Origin: Onthophagus taurus
Lineage: Eukaryota; Arthropoda; Insecta; Coleoptera; Scarabaeidae
Direction: 5' to 3'
Assembly: GCF_036711975.1 (NCBI RefSeq)
Contig: NC_091972.1
Span: 11,661,001 to 11,725,000 of the forward strand
Length of the DNA stretch: 64,000 nucleotides
In this document: one piece after another, positions 36,677 through 51,600 of the stretch
Layout: every line of letters begins with the position of its first letter
How positions within the stretch are numbered: position 1 is the first letter of the stretch
Made by a program: the position numbers and the translations under genes
The notes under the pieces: model-generated
Databases searched by the model: none
Told to the model about the DNA's origin: nothing
The model's input: the letters and a program-made list of their open reading frames with translations, nothing else

Positions 36677-39600
36677 ATGACTGCAGATGAAAACGTTCCC
36701 GTTAAACTTGTCGCCCCTACTGTAGAACAAATTAATGCGGATCATATAACACAGGTAAACAAGGAATATTAATTCCTAACCTCACTTTAATGTAAACATA
36801 ACCTAAGCATTCTAATATGTATTATCGTTTTTAGCTTGCTGATAAATACTGGGCCCCACATACTCTTGATAATCATGTTGATTTCAATCCGAATGTTATT
36901 GAAGATATTTACCTGCAAGATATCCGCGGAAGCAAGTAAGAAGAAAGTTAATTTAAAATTTAATTTATATTGTAATTAAAATTATTTCTTAGTTTTTCTG
37001 TACGTCGTATCATGGTATTGGAATTTAGTCAATACTTAGAAAACTATTTATGGCCAAATTATAAGCCAGGGTCATCGCCAGCTCACATAATGTCAATTGT
37101 AATTATGTTAAATGAAAAGTTTCGTGAACGAGTCCAAGCCTGGCAACCGTTTAAGAAAAACACCCAATATTTTCCAAATTTTTTTCAACAAGTTATGAAA
37201 TTTTGTTTAGAAGATGATGAATTATTAATTACGATTAAAGAGCAAACAGCGCTTTTGGTTTTTTTGAACCATTGTTTCAACAGTATGGAAGAATCAATTT
37301 GTAGAGATCAAGTTAAAAAATTGGTTTCGTTATCAATGTGGATGTCTTTACAACCTGATCGCCGCGAGTATGAATTTAAGTTGTGTCCAAAGTGGAAAAA
37401 GTACTGGCGGGCAATTCAAAAGAAAGATAAACCCGATCAAATTGAGCAATTAACATGGGAAAGATTATTTTTGCATAAATTAATGTTAAAATTTATTAAT
37501 GTTTTGGAGAGTATCCCATTAGAAGGGAATATTGGCCCTGATAAGGTTCATTATTGCGAAAGATTTTTGGAATTAGTAACTGATTTAGAAGCGCTTTTAC
37601 CAACAAGAAGATTTTTTAATACCGTTTTGGACGATTGCCACTTGGTGGTGCGTTGTCAATTATCCAATTTGGTTCATAGAGATGAAGGACATTTATTTAG
37701 ACAGGTAAGATTTCTTTTAATAAAAAATTTATTCACAATAAAAAGACAGTTTTAAGTACAATATAGAATATAAAAAGATATAAATTTTATAGATATTAAA
37801 AAAATTCAATCATATAAATATCAAAAAAGACAATAGAAAAGGCTGCAAAAGTCACAATCTAATACATTTGGTTGGTGCTACAATCTTAAAATTAATATAA
37901 ATAAGTACACAAAAATAGGATTTATAGAATTTTCGTGAAATTCCCTTAAAAATTTAATAAGAACCAGTATTTATAGCGGACATTTCATCTCCCCAATCAC
38001 ATTCAGGTTCTTGGGAGTATTGACAGCAAGTACAACATGGGCCGCAACACGTCTTTTTTATTTGATGTAAAACGTGTTTTTGATTATAAATGCAAATATA
38101 CACAAATAGAGGTCCTTGAAATGCATTAATGGCAATGTGGCAATAAATCAAACCGTCATATTTAGAAAATGACATCAAAAAGAATATCCATGTTATTGTT
38201 AATGTCAGAAATAGTAAAAGAAACATTCTGAAACTATAAACAAATAATTAAATTAACTTATTAAAGCTATTACCATCTCTTGATAAATTTATCTGGTAGA
38301 TAAATCCAGTTCTTAGCTAATGAGAGCGCTTAAAACCCTAGATCAGGATTTCCCAACCTAGGGGGAATATAAAGATGAAAACGCATAATTAAACCATCTT
38401 CAAAGACGGCCGAGATTATTTCTTATATCAACTCTACTGATGTACTTATTTCTGATATAAGAAGTAATCTCATCCTAACCTAAGCCAATCCAACCAAGTC
38501 TACCTTCCTTGAAGTCTATGGTAGAAGTAATCTCGGCCGACTTCGAAGACGTAGGCCGCCCCAAGTATCATGAAGAATACGTATAGCGGCCGACATCTTC
38601 GAAGTCGACTGATATTACTTTTACCATAAACTTGGTTTAGTTGGTTGGTTAGATTGGGATGAGATTATCTCTACCTTTAACTTCAAGCAGGGTTATTATA
38701 AGCAAAATTATTACGCCCTCCTCCAACCCAACCCAACCTAACCCAACACATCCAAGTGCACTCTGCTTGAAGTTTACGGTAGAAGTAATCTCGGCCAACT
38801 TCGAAGACGTCGGCCGCCCTAAGTATCACGAACAATACTTATAGCGGCCGATGTCTTCGAAGTTGGCCGAAATTACTTTTACTATAAACTTCAAGAAGGT
38901 CAGACTTGGTTGGATTGAGTTAGATTGGGATGAGATTACTTCTTATATCACGAACAATACTTGGAGCGGCCGACGTCTTTGAAGTCGGCCGTGATTATCT
39001 TTGCCTTAAACTTCAAGCAGGATTATTATAAGCAATATTTTTATGCCCTCCTCCAACCCAACTCATCCAAGTACACTCTACTTGAAGTTTATGATAGAAA
39101 TAATCTCCGTCGATTTTGAAGACGTCGGCCGCCCCAAGTATCATAAACAATACTTATGACGGCCGACGTCTTCGAAGTCGACCAAGGTTACTTCTGCCAA
39201 AAACTCCAAGCAGGGCAGACATTATTTTTTGTTGTATCAACAGAAATAAAAATTAAAGAAAAATTTTTGTATGAAAAAATTAAAGGTGGGCATATGAATA
39301 AATTTATTGTTTATAATCAGGGCAGACTTGAAAAAAAAACAGATTGGGAAACCCTACCTAGATACTTTATCAAGAGGATGGTAAAAGTAGGCCAAATAAA
39401 TAGAATTTATTACATTACCTATGTTTTAATTTATGATGTATTCTTCCATAAGTATTCATTCTGTTTATAATTTTCATTGTGGTTGCAAAAAAGAATATAT
39501 TAGCGATTACAGTGAAGGCGATGGGCATGAAAAAGATTATTATTCCTAAAGATCCAATTGATTCTTGTTCTTCAAACGTTTTTAAAGTTTGTTCTGCTGG

Positions 39601-42600
39601 ATAATCCAATGTGTAATGGGCAAACATAGCTACAAATCCCATTAAAATTGTGCATGACCAAGCATACACTGAATAATAGCAATATTTTCGACCATCAGTT
39701 ATTCTTAAGAAAACGTTTTTTGAACTATACCAAAAAAAACCGTTTTATAATACCATTTTAATTTTATATGTGCTAAACTTACCGAAATGTTTTCCAAATA
39801 TAATAAGCTAAACTGTTTAGCCAAAAAAATGTACCAAGCAAACTTACATAACAAAAAGTTTCTAAAAAAAATTATTGTAATTATAAAACACCTATATTGT
39901 TTAACTGACCTGTTATAATAATACTAATATGGCTTGTAAATACTGTTAGTAATCTTGCCATATCAGCAGATTGGCTCACAATAAGGCACATACACATTGT
40001 TGTTATAATATTACCCACTAAATCCTTTAATGTGGGCATTATAAAATAAATTATTGCAATAAAAAGTAAACAAATTATTGAAATAGCATGTGTTATTGGA
40101 TTTGCAATGTTTCTCATCATAAATTCTGTTGTTGTCCAATGAATTTGATCTTCAATACATACCAAAGCAAATTCACTTTTTATATTACCTTCAATTCTCT
40201 TTTTAAAAAATAATATTAAATCTTTTTTAGAATTCTTAAACATTTTATCTTACCTTATCCATGCAATACTTCCCTTGTGGATAATTATGAACAATAGGAT
40301 TATCATGCATCCTAACAAAAATGTCCTCATCAAAAGTCTTTGGTGCTTCATGATACAAAAGATGACTAAGTGAGCCATCTGGTTGCAATTTCAATACATC
40401 TGTTGAGTTATTGTTAAAAATTGACCAGATTTTCCCAAAACCACAATCCGGTTTTCCAGTAACAAAACTACACCAAAATATTAATTATATTAATTAAAAT
40501 ATTAATCTTGTTATTACATAATAAATAAAATCTTACATAAAATCATGTAATTGTGGATCCCAAATTGTTGTATTCACTGACCTAATGTGAGTACAAACAC
40601 TAGAATAATACACTTCGTACTCTTCACAACATTTATTAATTTTTAATTTAGATTCGTCTCTATATGAATAAATAGTTTGAAAAATACCAGTAATAAGAGA
40701 AACGAAAAAGAGTTTTCTTAAGAGATTCATTGTAAGAAAAATTGTTTTGGACGGAATATTTTAATTCAAGAAACATTAAAGTTTTTAAAAGTGAGGTTAG
40801 GAGTACATCTTCTTTTGTTTTCCGTTACTCACTTGTTACTAAATATAAGCTTTATCACAATATTGTTCGCTATTTGCGTTTTAATTGTTTCATTTCGCTG
40901 GAAAACCATATATTTATAGTTTTTACAAACAAGTGGATGAAATTACTCGTTTTTAAACTTACTGTTTGTGCTAAAAACGTAGACAGAAAAAATGTAGTTT
41001 ACTGCGCATGTGCGGTATTTCAAAACGGTTCTTTTTTTCTAGAAGAAAAGCAACAAAAAAGTTAAGCGTCATACTCTAAAATAAAGCGTTATGCTTTATT
41101 GGATAATTTTCTTAATTTAAATGTTTTTTGTATGCAATCATTATCAAATATTAACTTAATTAACATTTTGTTTTCTTCTTGTGGGGAAATAAAAAATTTT
41201 CCAATATAAGTTTATAACTAAATCCGGTTCAATTGAGAGCGCTCTCCGATAAAGGCAAATAGAAAATTGCGTGACGCACAAGCGTCTCTTATCAATTCAT
41301 TGGCTATTGTTAATGTAGATTTGTCAAAAATTTAGTGATTTTGAAACAGTTTTAAAAATTGACCCACACAATATCCATTGCAAAACGGCATCTTTTCATG
41401 TTTTTAAATAACTCGTGTGACCTTTTTAACATTTTTATATTGACTAACATCAAAACATGGCTTAAATTATCCAAATTAATATTGATTATGGTTTTGCAAT
41501 TTGATTAAATTGATCTAAAAATTCTTAGCATTTATTCTGAACAAACTAGGTTGTTTCCATAAAAGGTTTGTAAATTTTTCCAAAACCTAATTCATTCTGC
41601 CGTTCATCCCATCTTCTCATAGACTCTTGGTAAAGGAACTAGTGTTATTACTTACCTGGCTTAGAGTAATAACCCAATCTTCTTAAATCACCTTAAGCGT
41701 AAAGTGTAACATTCACAGCCATTTAGATTCTGAGGAATTTCTACAAAAGACACTAAGCATCTACAGAGTGACCGATATAGAATGGTTGATTATTTAAAAA
41801 AGATACATGTTATGCACAAAAGTTTCAGGATTTTTTTAAATCGGTTACAACATATAAAACATAACTAAGCAGGTTATTCAGAAAGTCATACAACCTATAT
41901 AAACACCTATATATTACATAATATTGAATTCTTCTCAGAATCCTAGACAAATAAGTATAGCGTAACACATACCTAACACTTAACCATTTTTCAAATATCG
42001 AGGTATGACTGCTGAGAATATTATGTACTTTTTCTTCATCAATAGTCTTTGTACAAGTGTGATTAAACATTTTTTAACAAATGTGTTAATACTTCATAAC
42101 ACCTTCGAATTTCGACTCAATGCAAAACCAAACACTATCATATCATAGAAAAGCTTATTCCCTGACGTACAACACCGATATATTCGTCATAAGTATATTA
42201 CGAATACAATTCGGCGACGTTTTTGTCATCGTCTTTAAATTTAATCAAGATACTACGCACAAGCACTTAGAGTAATTACTTGTTTTATAAGAACACTTAT
42301 TAGATATTGTTTTCAAGTAAATTGACGCAAAATGTTTGGCCTATTCTTAATGATTGAGAGATAATATCATCTTCAATAGAATATATGGAAGATAATAGAA
42401 GTGTGTTTTTGAGAAATTAAAAAATGCGTTTACCTTTTTTTCTATTTTAACTTAATTTATTAACCTCACAATATACCTAGATAAACAATATTTTTAGAAG
42501 ATGACCATATAAAGTTTTTCAAAGTGAAGTTCGTTGAGATCTATAAATTACAATCCGAACTTCGTATTTAATCTGTTTTCAGGAATGTTGATGGGTTAGG

Positions 42601-45600
42601 AAAAATTGTAGTAAATCTCTTTTTAATACTTCATAATAATTCATTCATATGGCCCGCTAAACAATATTCTTCGTTGAAAAAGATATATCGAGACTTAATT
42701 CTTCGTCGTATTAAAAAGAATAATTTTTGTTTAACATTTATTTCCATGAAAAGGAAAATAATATACATAGTTATTATTCAAGGTTAAGTACTTATTTTAA
42801 TTGACTAGTTAGAAAATCTGTAAACATTTAGACATTAAAAATTATTAAACATATAAACAAATTGATAAATGAGATTCTTTTATATTGTTACGTTTAATCC
42901 TTTTGAATCTTCCTCTTCTTCAACACATTCTTCATCATCTAACGTTTGCCATGATCGTGTAAATTTCCCAAAACAAGAATATTTACTTGCTAATCCTCTT
43001 AAAGCTCTTTTTCTAAAAACAACCAACAACAAAAATATTAAAATTCCTTGTATTGTGTTGATGTAATCCGTAACAGCCCTAAAAACGTAATGTTTAATTA
43101 ATAAATTTAATTAAATTTTTTAATTTACCATAATTTGTTTAAAATTTCATGTTTATCTTGCGTCGCATATGAAATAACCTCAAAAATCCATAATAAACCC
43201 ATGATTAAAAACAATTTCATCGTCATTAAACAACGATATTTTGCTCCTCGAATATTTTGCGTGCTTAGTTGTTGCTTGCCACCCCAAAGAACCGCGCAAG
43301 AATACATAAAAAGTATGAAGTTGATTATTAATAAGATTGTTATTGGTCCATAAAAGTAAGCCCAAGTAGCTGTTTCTCCTATAAAATTGAACTAAGTTGT
43401 TAAGAATGAAGACAAAGAAAAAACTTGAACAATTTAATTACCATTGAAAAAACAACTTCCTTCTCCAAAACGAGGTCGAATGTGATCGCCTTCAACGTGA
43501 TGTGCGGACAGGGTTGTTATTACAAATACCAACGTCATTCCGTAAGCATAAACACAGTAAATCATGTGCCAGAAGTCGTCGTTCTTATTTAACATATTCG
43601 GTTTACTAAAACATTCCCTAAATTTAGCTATTTTTATTTAATCTTAAAATCAAATTTAAGTGTGCCGAATATTATTTTTGGTTCTTGTTATCGTATTTTT
43701 TTTTACAACTTTTATATTTAAACTGATTTGAAGGAAAACATTTTTGGCACATCCTATCTATACACTTTAAATTCAACACAAGGTGACATTTTTATTCGAT
43801 GCATATTAAAGATTTAAATAATTTCTATTTATACATTAATAAATACTGGGTCCATTACTAATCGGTTATAAACCAACATTAACGAGAAAATATATGTATT
43901 GTTCTCTTTTAAGACTTTTATATGTGATTATATCTTTTTATATATGTTAAGGTATCACCTCAGAAATGGTGTTGAGGAAATGATAGGAAGTTGAAGAATA
44001 CCTTACAAATATGAATCAGTATTGGGAACTAAAACAATTTAGATTTTTTTAATTTAGTATAATATCTTCTAATGTAGGTTTGATGTTGCCGATTCTAGAA
44101 CTGCTGAAAAAATTTGAACGCTGTGAATGTCATGATGAAGTCAATTATCGTTAACTCACTACAACAAGCATTAACATGGGTATCATACTTAAATTTACAT
44201 ACAATGTGACTCTCGGGTCGTTAATCTAAGTAATATTATGCGTAAAAATACTACTGAGAATGTAATTGGAGATGATCACTTTGTTTGTGAAAGAGATTAT
44301 ATTACATTTCTTGAAGTTAACTGCCGATAAGTATCAAGCGAAGAAAATCACTGAGTTTCGTTGGAATACATTAGAGAGATTAAGTACATTATCAGAGAGA
44401 TAGATTCACGTTGACGAAGTATTGAAAAAATAGAGATCACGTTAAATGAAAGAGATCTAATTTCGCAACTTCAACATGTTCTTCCTACGTTGTGCAGTGA
44501 TAAATGGTTCTTGCGCAATTAAGCAGAAGTTTGTTTTCTTGCGTTTTTGGTACATATTTATTGTTTCTTGTCACTACAAAACTTTATTTATTTATGCTTA
44601 TTTAGATATCTAATTTCGCAACTTCAACATGTTTTTCCTACGTTGTGCAGTGATAAATGGTTCTTGCGCAATTAAGCAGAAGTTTATTTTCTTGCGTTTT
44701 TTGGTTCAAATTTATTGTTTCTCGTCATTAAAAAGCTTTATTTATTTATGCTTATTTAGCACTCCAGTTTATATGAAAATGACGATACTTTACATAGGCT
44801 CGTTACTACCATCTTCTGGTTAAGCTATCTAAGGGATTATTACCACGGTTAGTGCTATTTTACGCGCTCTGATAGGCTAGCAGATGGGTTTATCTATAAG
44901 ATCAAAAAAAGATGGTAGTAATGGACCTTAGGCCCACTTTTACCACCTCTTGATAAATTTAACCGATAGATAATTACCATGGTTACAGCGGTTTTAAACG
45001 CTCTCATTGGCTAAGAGTGCCAATTTATCTATCGAATAAATTTATCAAGAGATGGTAAAAATGGGCCTTAAAGATATTTTAGGAAAAGTGTTGCATTTAA
45101 AATAAAATTTGTACCAGTCTTTCACTGCTTTATAAGTATACACGTAAGATATCTTTAAAGTTGTTTATGAATTTTAAAAATAGAACTTTAAAAAATTGAA
45201 ATGATCTTGACCAACTTTAAAATTATGAACGAAGAGTTATTTTACAAAACAAATTTCGATTTTCTTTGTATTTGAGGTAGAATACACGTTAAATGAATTA
45301 CGTATGGAGCCTAGTTAACCAGTGATAAAATGCCATCAAGACATTCTCAAGTATTCCCTACTCGAATTTTAATTTAGTACCAAAGTAAGTAGTGCCTATT
45401 TTTAAACTGTTATAGACATAAAAAAATGATTAATTAAATAAGCTTACAGACATTTTTCATACTTATTTCCTTATTTTTCTAATACATATTAACTTACACG
45501 ATATTTTTCCATACGTTGAATGCAACCACGTTAAGCCAAAAAAATGCTAAAAGGAACGAAGCATATGTCAGGAATGCCATAAAAATACAAGTGGAGTTAT

Positions 45601-48600
45601 TAGCGATTGGACTAATCTGTAATATAGCTAAAGAAAGAAACGCTGTTGCTAAACCAGCTAAGGTGTGGAGTATACATTTTCCCTAAAAAGAAAACAAAAC
45701 TGTATGTTTTAAATATACAATTTAAACACTTACTTGTAAATCTCGTAATTGAGGCAGCGTAATATAAACCAATATCGTTAAAAGCATAAATAACACTGAA
45801 ATTAATCCGCACACTGGTCTTAAAATATGGTGTTCTTCATTAGATAGTAAATCGGTTTCGCAAACAACAGCTATGTCGGTAATTGTTCCATATTTTTTTG
45901 TTATACAATAGCTACAACAATCAAAACTTGTTATATTACCAATATATAGTGCTTTAAAGAAATGCTTACTGATCGCTGTGATATAACAGATCATCAAAAC
46001 TGAGTAATAGAAGAGAATTATTTTCAGTAACAATATACTCATCATTTGATAACGTAAATGTAAATTTGCATTTTGAATCTTCAATATTAAGCTTCGATCC
46101 ATCTATGCAAGAACCGTTGAGTACATAATTATCTTCTTCGCAACATTTTGGGAAACTCTTTGCAGATGAAATAAATACAACGAGGATAATGACTGAAGTG
46201 CAAATCATTTTTGCGGCTCTAAAAAATTGGAATTTAATTTATTTTTCTGTAATTTCACAAAATATATACTGGAATGTTTATTAATAATGAGTAACCGATT
46301 TATACAAACGTGTGGTAATTTATTTAATTAGATGATGTATACAAGGATAATTTACGAATGTAGGTAGAAATATTGCTCACCCACTTCTTAGAATAAAAAA
46401 CATTGTTTAAACAATCTGTATTGTAAATAATATAAATGATTTATCTGGAAAATCTGATAACATTCTAATGTATAAATATGCAGGTTTCTCACTACATTAA
46501 ACCATCATCAGTGTCTATCTAAAGAACTTTCATATTACAAGCTATTTATTTAAAATGGTATTAGTTAACTTTTTACCTTAAAAAATTGTTTATATCAACT
46601 TCTAGCACACTTAATCCATATTATAATGATATACTTATAAATTAATTAAACAAAAATACACAATAATTAAATTAACTTATTTATGTTCTTCATCGCACGT
46701 TTATAGCTATTTCTTTTAGAGAAAAATATGGCACAATGAACTGGATTACACAAAGTCTGTTGCCCGACTACGCTAAACGAGAAGCGAGAACTGTTTTAAT
46801 AATATATCCAGAGCTGGGGACTACAACTTTGTAAATACTTCAGTATATTTTGTATTATATAAATGATAAGCGCGAATATTATATTTTCGCAAATATGATA
46901 TAAAACTTTTGATTAATTCTGCTTTTTTTGGTGATATTAAAAAACACGATTTTTTTTAATAGTTTTTTCCGGTTTCAAGGACACACAAGAAACAACGCAC
47001 ATGAGTTGTTTTGAAGTATTTTAAATATTTTGGCGCACGAAATTTATTGATGAGGTCATATTTTTAAGTTTTAAAAAAATATTTGGTTTTAAAAAATAAT
47101 ATCATTACCGATAAAAATGATTGACGTTCAACGATATCTCGGTAAAAATAACAAAACCCTGAAAATTGTTAATACTATAATCGTAAATTCATACTTTGAA
47201 TGAAAATTACTTTACTTTGAAATCTTAATTTTTAAACGGTTCCTCTGAATGAATGAACTGCACAAAAGGAACATTTGTCCAGATCAAATTCCATCGCAAT
47301 TACTTGTTGCAATTGCTGCACTGAGTGGTTTAGTTTACAACCGAGGAAAATTTGTTCATGATGATTTTATTAAACGAATTGTACCAAAGAATATCATCAA
47401 GCGATTTTTTGCGTAAAAATTATATCAAGTGTTGGAATGTTGTGATGATTTATGTCTGTTTAGAGAGATTGTATGTTTTAGTCACTGCATCCGTTCAGAG
47501 AAATTTGTACTGCTTCTAAAATGTTATAATCGCGTCATTTAACACGTCCGATTTCGAATTAATGTAAAAATTTCAGTGAAATTCCTAACATCACTCTAGA
47601 ATTATACTTAAACCAAAATAAAAATTTTTATGATTCATATAAAACACATTAATATATATTTTTTTGATTTAAGCTACTCGATATGTTGAAATTTTACTCA
47701 AGATTTGAAATAAGTGATGAAACTGGTGATCCTCTAACCGACCATGACATGACAATGCAACACTATTCGAGGATAACATCATTACAGGTAAGCAATTTGA
47801 ATTTTTACGAAGTGGTTTACCTTTAAAAAAAACTTTTAATGTCCAGTGCTTTGCTAAAATCATTTGAATACCAAATATGTATAGTATGAAGACTCATTGG
47901 TATAAATACACGTGCGAATACATATTTATTATATGACGTTATCGATTCAAGATTGTTTACCAATAACTTACAGTTCAACATTCATTTCGCTATATTATAA
48001 TAAATATTAATCAAACAGATGGGTGTTGTATGAAAGCGTTGTTTTCCTTTGGGAGTAGATACGCCTCCCAAGATAACAAAGGAATGTTTTAAAAATGTTC
48101 TGATAAATCTCTACAACTTGTGGTTTTGCTTCTTAACACTACTATTAACGTCATAATACAATACTTTATCCATCAGTTAGATTATGATTGTTTATTTTCT
48201 TAATAAATTTACACATTGTATGTTTGCGAATTTTTTTTAATCGAGATAATAGGGGGCGACTCAAGTTCAAAAACTAACAATAAGTTCGCTTTAATGTAAG
48301 ATTATTCATATAAAAATAACTGAAAGAATTTTTTTTTTGATACAACAAATTTGTTCTATTTTGTTTGTTTATAAATATCTATAAAATAATACATAGTTAT
48401 CAAACGTGGTTTAATTCGTTCGTGTTATAAAAACAAGTTTACAAATGAATGTTTTTGAAAGCGCATTGGATTTCCATTTGAACCGCAAAAACAACTAACC
48501 AGTTTGATAAAATTGAACATGGTGAGTTATATAAAAAATATCTCCAACAATCTCTTATCAAATGGTTTTTAACCACTCTGGGACGTCATGTTAAATTAAA

Positions 48601-51600
48601 AATTGTCCTCAGAAACCTCAAGGTCAAACGGTGTAACCTTGACCTTTAGATAACTGAAGGAATTTCGTCAACCAGCAAATAGAAGTGAAGGACCTGACAT
48701 GATCTTCACTTTAAGATCTCTCCGAGGACGGAGTGCCAATGACCATGACCTGTATGGTCTTGACCTTATATGTTTTGACAAACTAAATGATGAGCCATGC
48801 ATATGATATGGAAAATCTTTTTTTCAAGCAGCGGTACTGTACTTTTTTTAAATCACCCACGTTAACTATGCGTGTTTTTTCACTTCCCGTTGGCAATCCA
48901 CCATAGTACAGTAATCTTTGTTGGCTATTTTCCAGAAAATACGCTGCATGTCGTTGCGATATTGGCAAATCATCTCTGGAAGCATGAACTTTGACACAAA
49001 TTTAAGACATAAAAACTGAAACTGATGGTACAAACATCTGAGAATACAACGTAGTATTATATAGAGGAGGAGTGAATGTTAAAATATTTGGTCTTTAAAA
49101 TATTTAGGGTCACTGCATACAAGTTGGACCAAGGTCACGCGGTGTGATACTCAAATGTGCAATTTGTAAACTCCTACCAATATTAACAAGCTAACAAATC
49201 GTAGAAATTCGCCAACATCCAACTTTTTCCATACTTCTTCATGCAACCATCTGCGTTAGTCCAGTGAACTGGAGTAAACTGGACTTTAAAACATAGGCAA
49301 AAACTACCACAAATTGTGTCTATGTTTTGCTTAGTGTACCTTGTAGCCCCTTTTTTATGGCTTGTGATGTTTGTGGCTTGTAACTTATAACGTTAGAAAA
49401 TGATAAAAACTTACAGGTAAAAAATGTACTGTTGAGCATTACGATCAGCAGTATCACTGCTTTAAGATTATCAACTAGACCGCTGTTATCTGAATTGACA
49501 GTAACATTCTGATTACCTTCGCTTTCAATTTCACTGTCGTAAAATATCTTTTGCACCTTTGTCAGTTATCCGAATCGATCTTCTTTCTGTCATGAAGAGC
49601 CCTAAATAAGAATCTATGGCCGCGATACTAATAGTCAGTAAATATAAGTATAAAAATAGTGTTATAAGGATTAATTTAATTGAAAACATACACTGCCTGA
49701 TTTGTGTTTGTTTCCCTTAATTTCTCATTTTCTTAGAAATAATAAACTTTTATTTTATAGCAAAAAATAATTAACAAAAAATTCCAAAACAACTTTGTAT
49801 TTTTGCTTTCTCAGAAACAGTTGCAATAAAGAATGTTTACATAGTTGTGAATGTATTTATAACAATGAGTAAGTACGAATTGCTATATTATAAAATATGA
49901 TGATAATAAAAAAATTTACTATCAATGCTGGTATTAATTAATGATGTTTTCATATTTTGTTGCAGTTTAATGCAAAATAGCAAAGTTCACAAAAACAATT
50001 TGATGTGTTTCTACATTTCTTTAAATGTTTTTATATTTCTTCTTCAATTTTTTATTTTTTACTAACATTAATAAAAACATTCATATTTTATATAGTTATA
50101 CAATTTTAAAGTAATCATAAATTCGATTTTAATTTTTCAGAAAGCAGTTTTTGCAAAATTTCCAGAGTTACGAAACTTTGCTCTGGCAAACGTAGCCAGT
50201 GTACATAAACGTGAAAATTTATTAAAACATTTCAGTTCATTAAGGTAAATATAAATAATCTATAAATATCACGGTATAAAAAAGGGTGGTTTCGTTTCAA
50301 ACTTCACTGCGGAAAACTCGCCGACTTTCAGAAAATTGAATGACTTTTAGTGAGAATTTCATATTTAAAATTTTTAACAGTTTGTCCATTTAACAGAATC
50401 ACCCTTTGTATGTAGCACTCATAAGAAAATTTGATCAATTTTATTGCAATAACTATTACAGTGAAGAAAATTTAAGAGCAATTGCGACTTATTTACATTT
50501 GGTACCATCTAAAGAACAACAAAATGATTATTCTTGGTGCAGACTCGATACGGAATTTTTACGAGAGCTTTTGGTAAATAAAAAGTTTCTTGATCAAAAA
50601 ATATTTAACACAAACAATTTTTAGGTTTCTAGGCACGAAAAACGAGCTTCACAACTTGAAACTTTAAACGAAATGCCTTTATATCCGACAGAAGATATAA
50701 TTTGGGACGAGAACATTGTACCGACAGCTTATTTTTCAGGCGAGGGTTGTTTAGCTTTACCTAAACTTAATCTACAATTTCTAACATTACACGATTATCT
50801 TTTAAGAAACTTTAATTTATTCCGTTTAGAATCAACATGTAAAAATTTAATTTTTAACTCTAAAATTGTCATTTAATAACTAAATCCTTTTAGATGAAAT
50901 AAGACAAGACATTGAAGACGCAGTAAGTCGTTTATGTCCGTGGAAATCCGAAGATGGTTCAATTTATTGGGGTGGTTGGGCAAGAATGGCTCAGCCAATT
51001 TTAAATTTTGCCGTCGTCGAAGTTGCCAAACCTAATATCGGTGAAAAAAGACCTTCGAGAGTTCGTGCTGACGTTACAGTGAATTTGGCTGTTCGACCGG
51101 AAATTAAAGCCGAATGGGAAAATTTGAGAAAACACGACGTTTGTTTTTTGATCAGTGTAAAACCGCCTAATCCAATCGGAACTAAATATAATTATAAGGA
51201 ATCTTTCATACCACAAGTTGGTCTTCATTGCGTTCGGGGATGCGAAGTTGAAGGGATGTTAGATAGTAATGGGAGGGTTATTGAAGATAGTCCCGAACCT
51301 AGGCCTGTTTTACCTGGCGATCAAAGAACTTATAGGGTTTGGTTAGATAGTAATCAATATTTTATTGATATGGATCATACCGAAGAGGGAATTGAAGATA
51401 TTTACGGAAGTAAGAAAATTAAATTTGTTGATGTTATTTGTATTTATTTATTTTTTTATAAAGGTTTTAGTATTTTATTAAGAAGAAAACCGAAAGAAAA
51501 CAATTTTAAAGCTGTTCTTGAAACTATAAGGGAATTAATGAACACTGAATGCGTTGTCCCCGACTGGTTACATGACATCATTCTCGGTTATGGAGATCCA

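Larger units (their letters stand above)
37705..47673 (+). other. Giant third intron of AQR hosting nested genes
   Basis: Donor GTAAGA after CAG at 37704 and acceptor AAG ending 47673, about 10 kb, while most other AQR introns are under 250 bp. It carries two Methuselah-like GPCR genes on the opposite strand, a palindromic repeat array, MITE-like elements and a 150-bp tandem duplication. The stretches 40731-42879 and 46209-47673 hold no recognisable gene. A 55-codon open frame near 47252-47419 is unassigned. Confidence 0.85.

Noticed and set aside
38380-39205. CRISPR-like array
   Set aside because: The repeats are ~100-bp palindromes with similar spacers in an animal intron, not short repeats with unique spacers.
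45914-45969. Read-through of Methuselah-like B in the 46102-45722 frame
   Set aside because: A 56-bp intron (GTAAGC...TTGTAG) joins the signal-peptide exon in phase to the YCITKK segment that parallels gene A.
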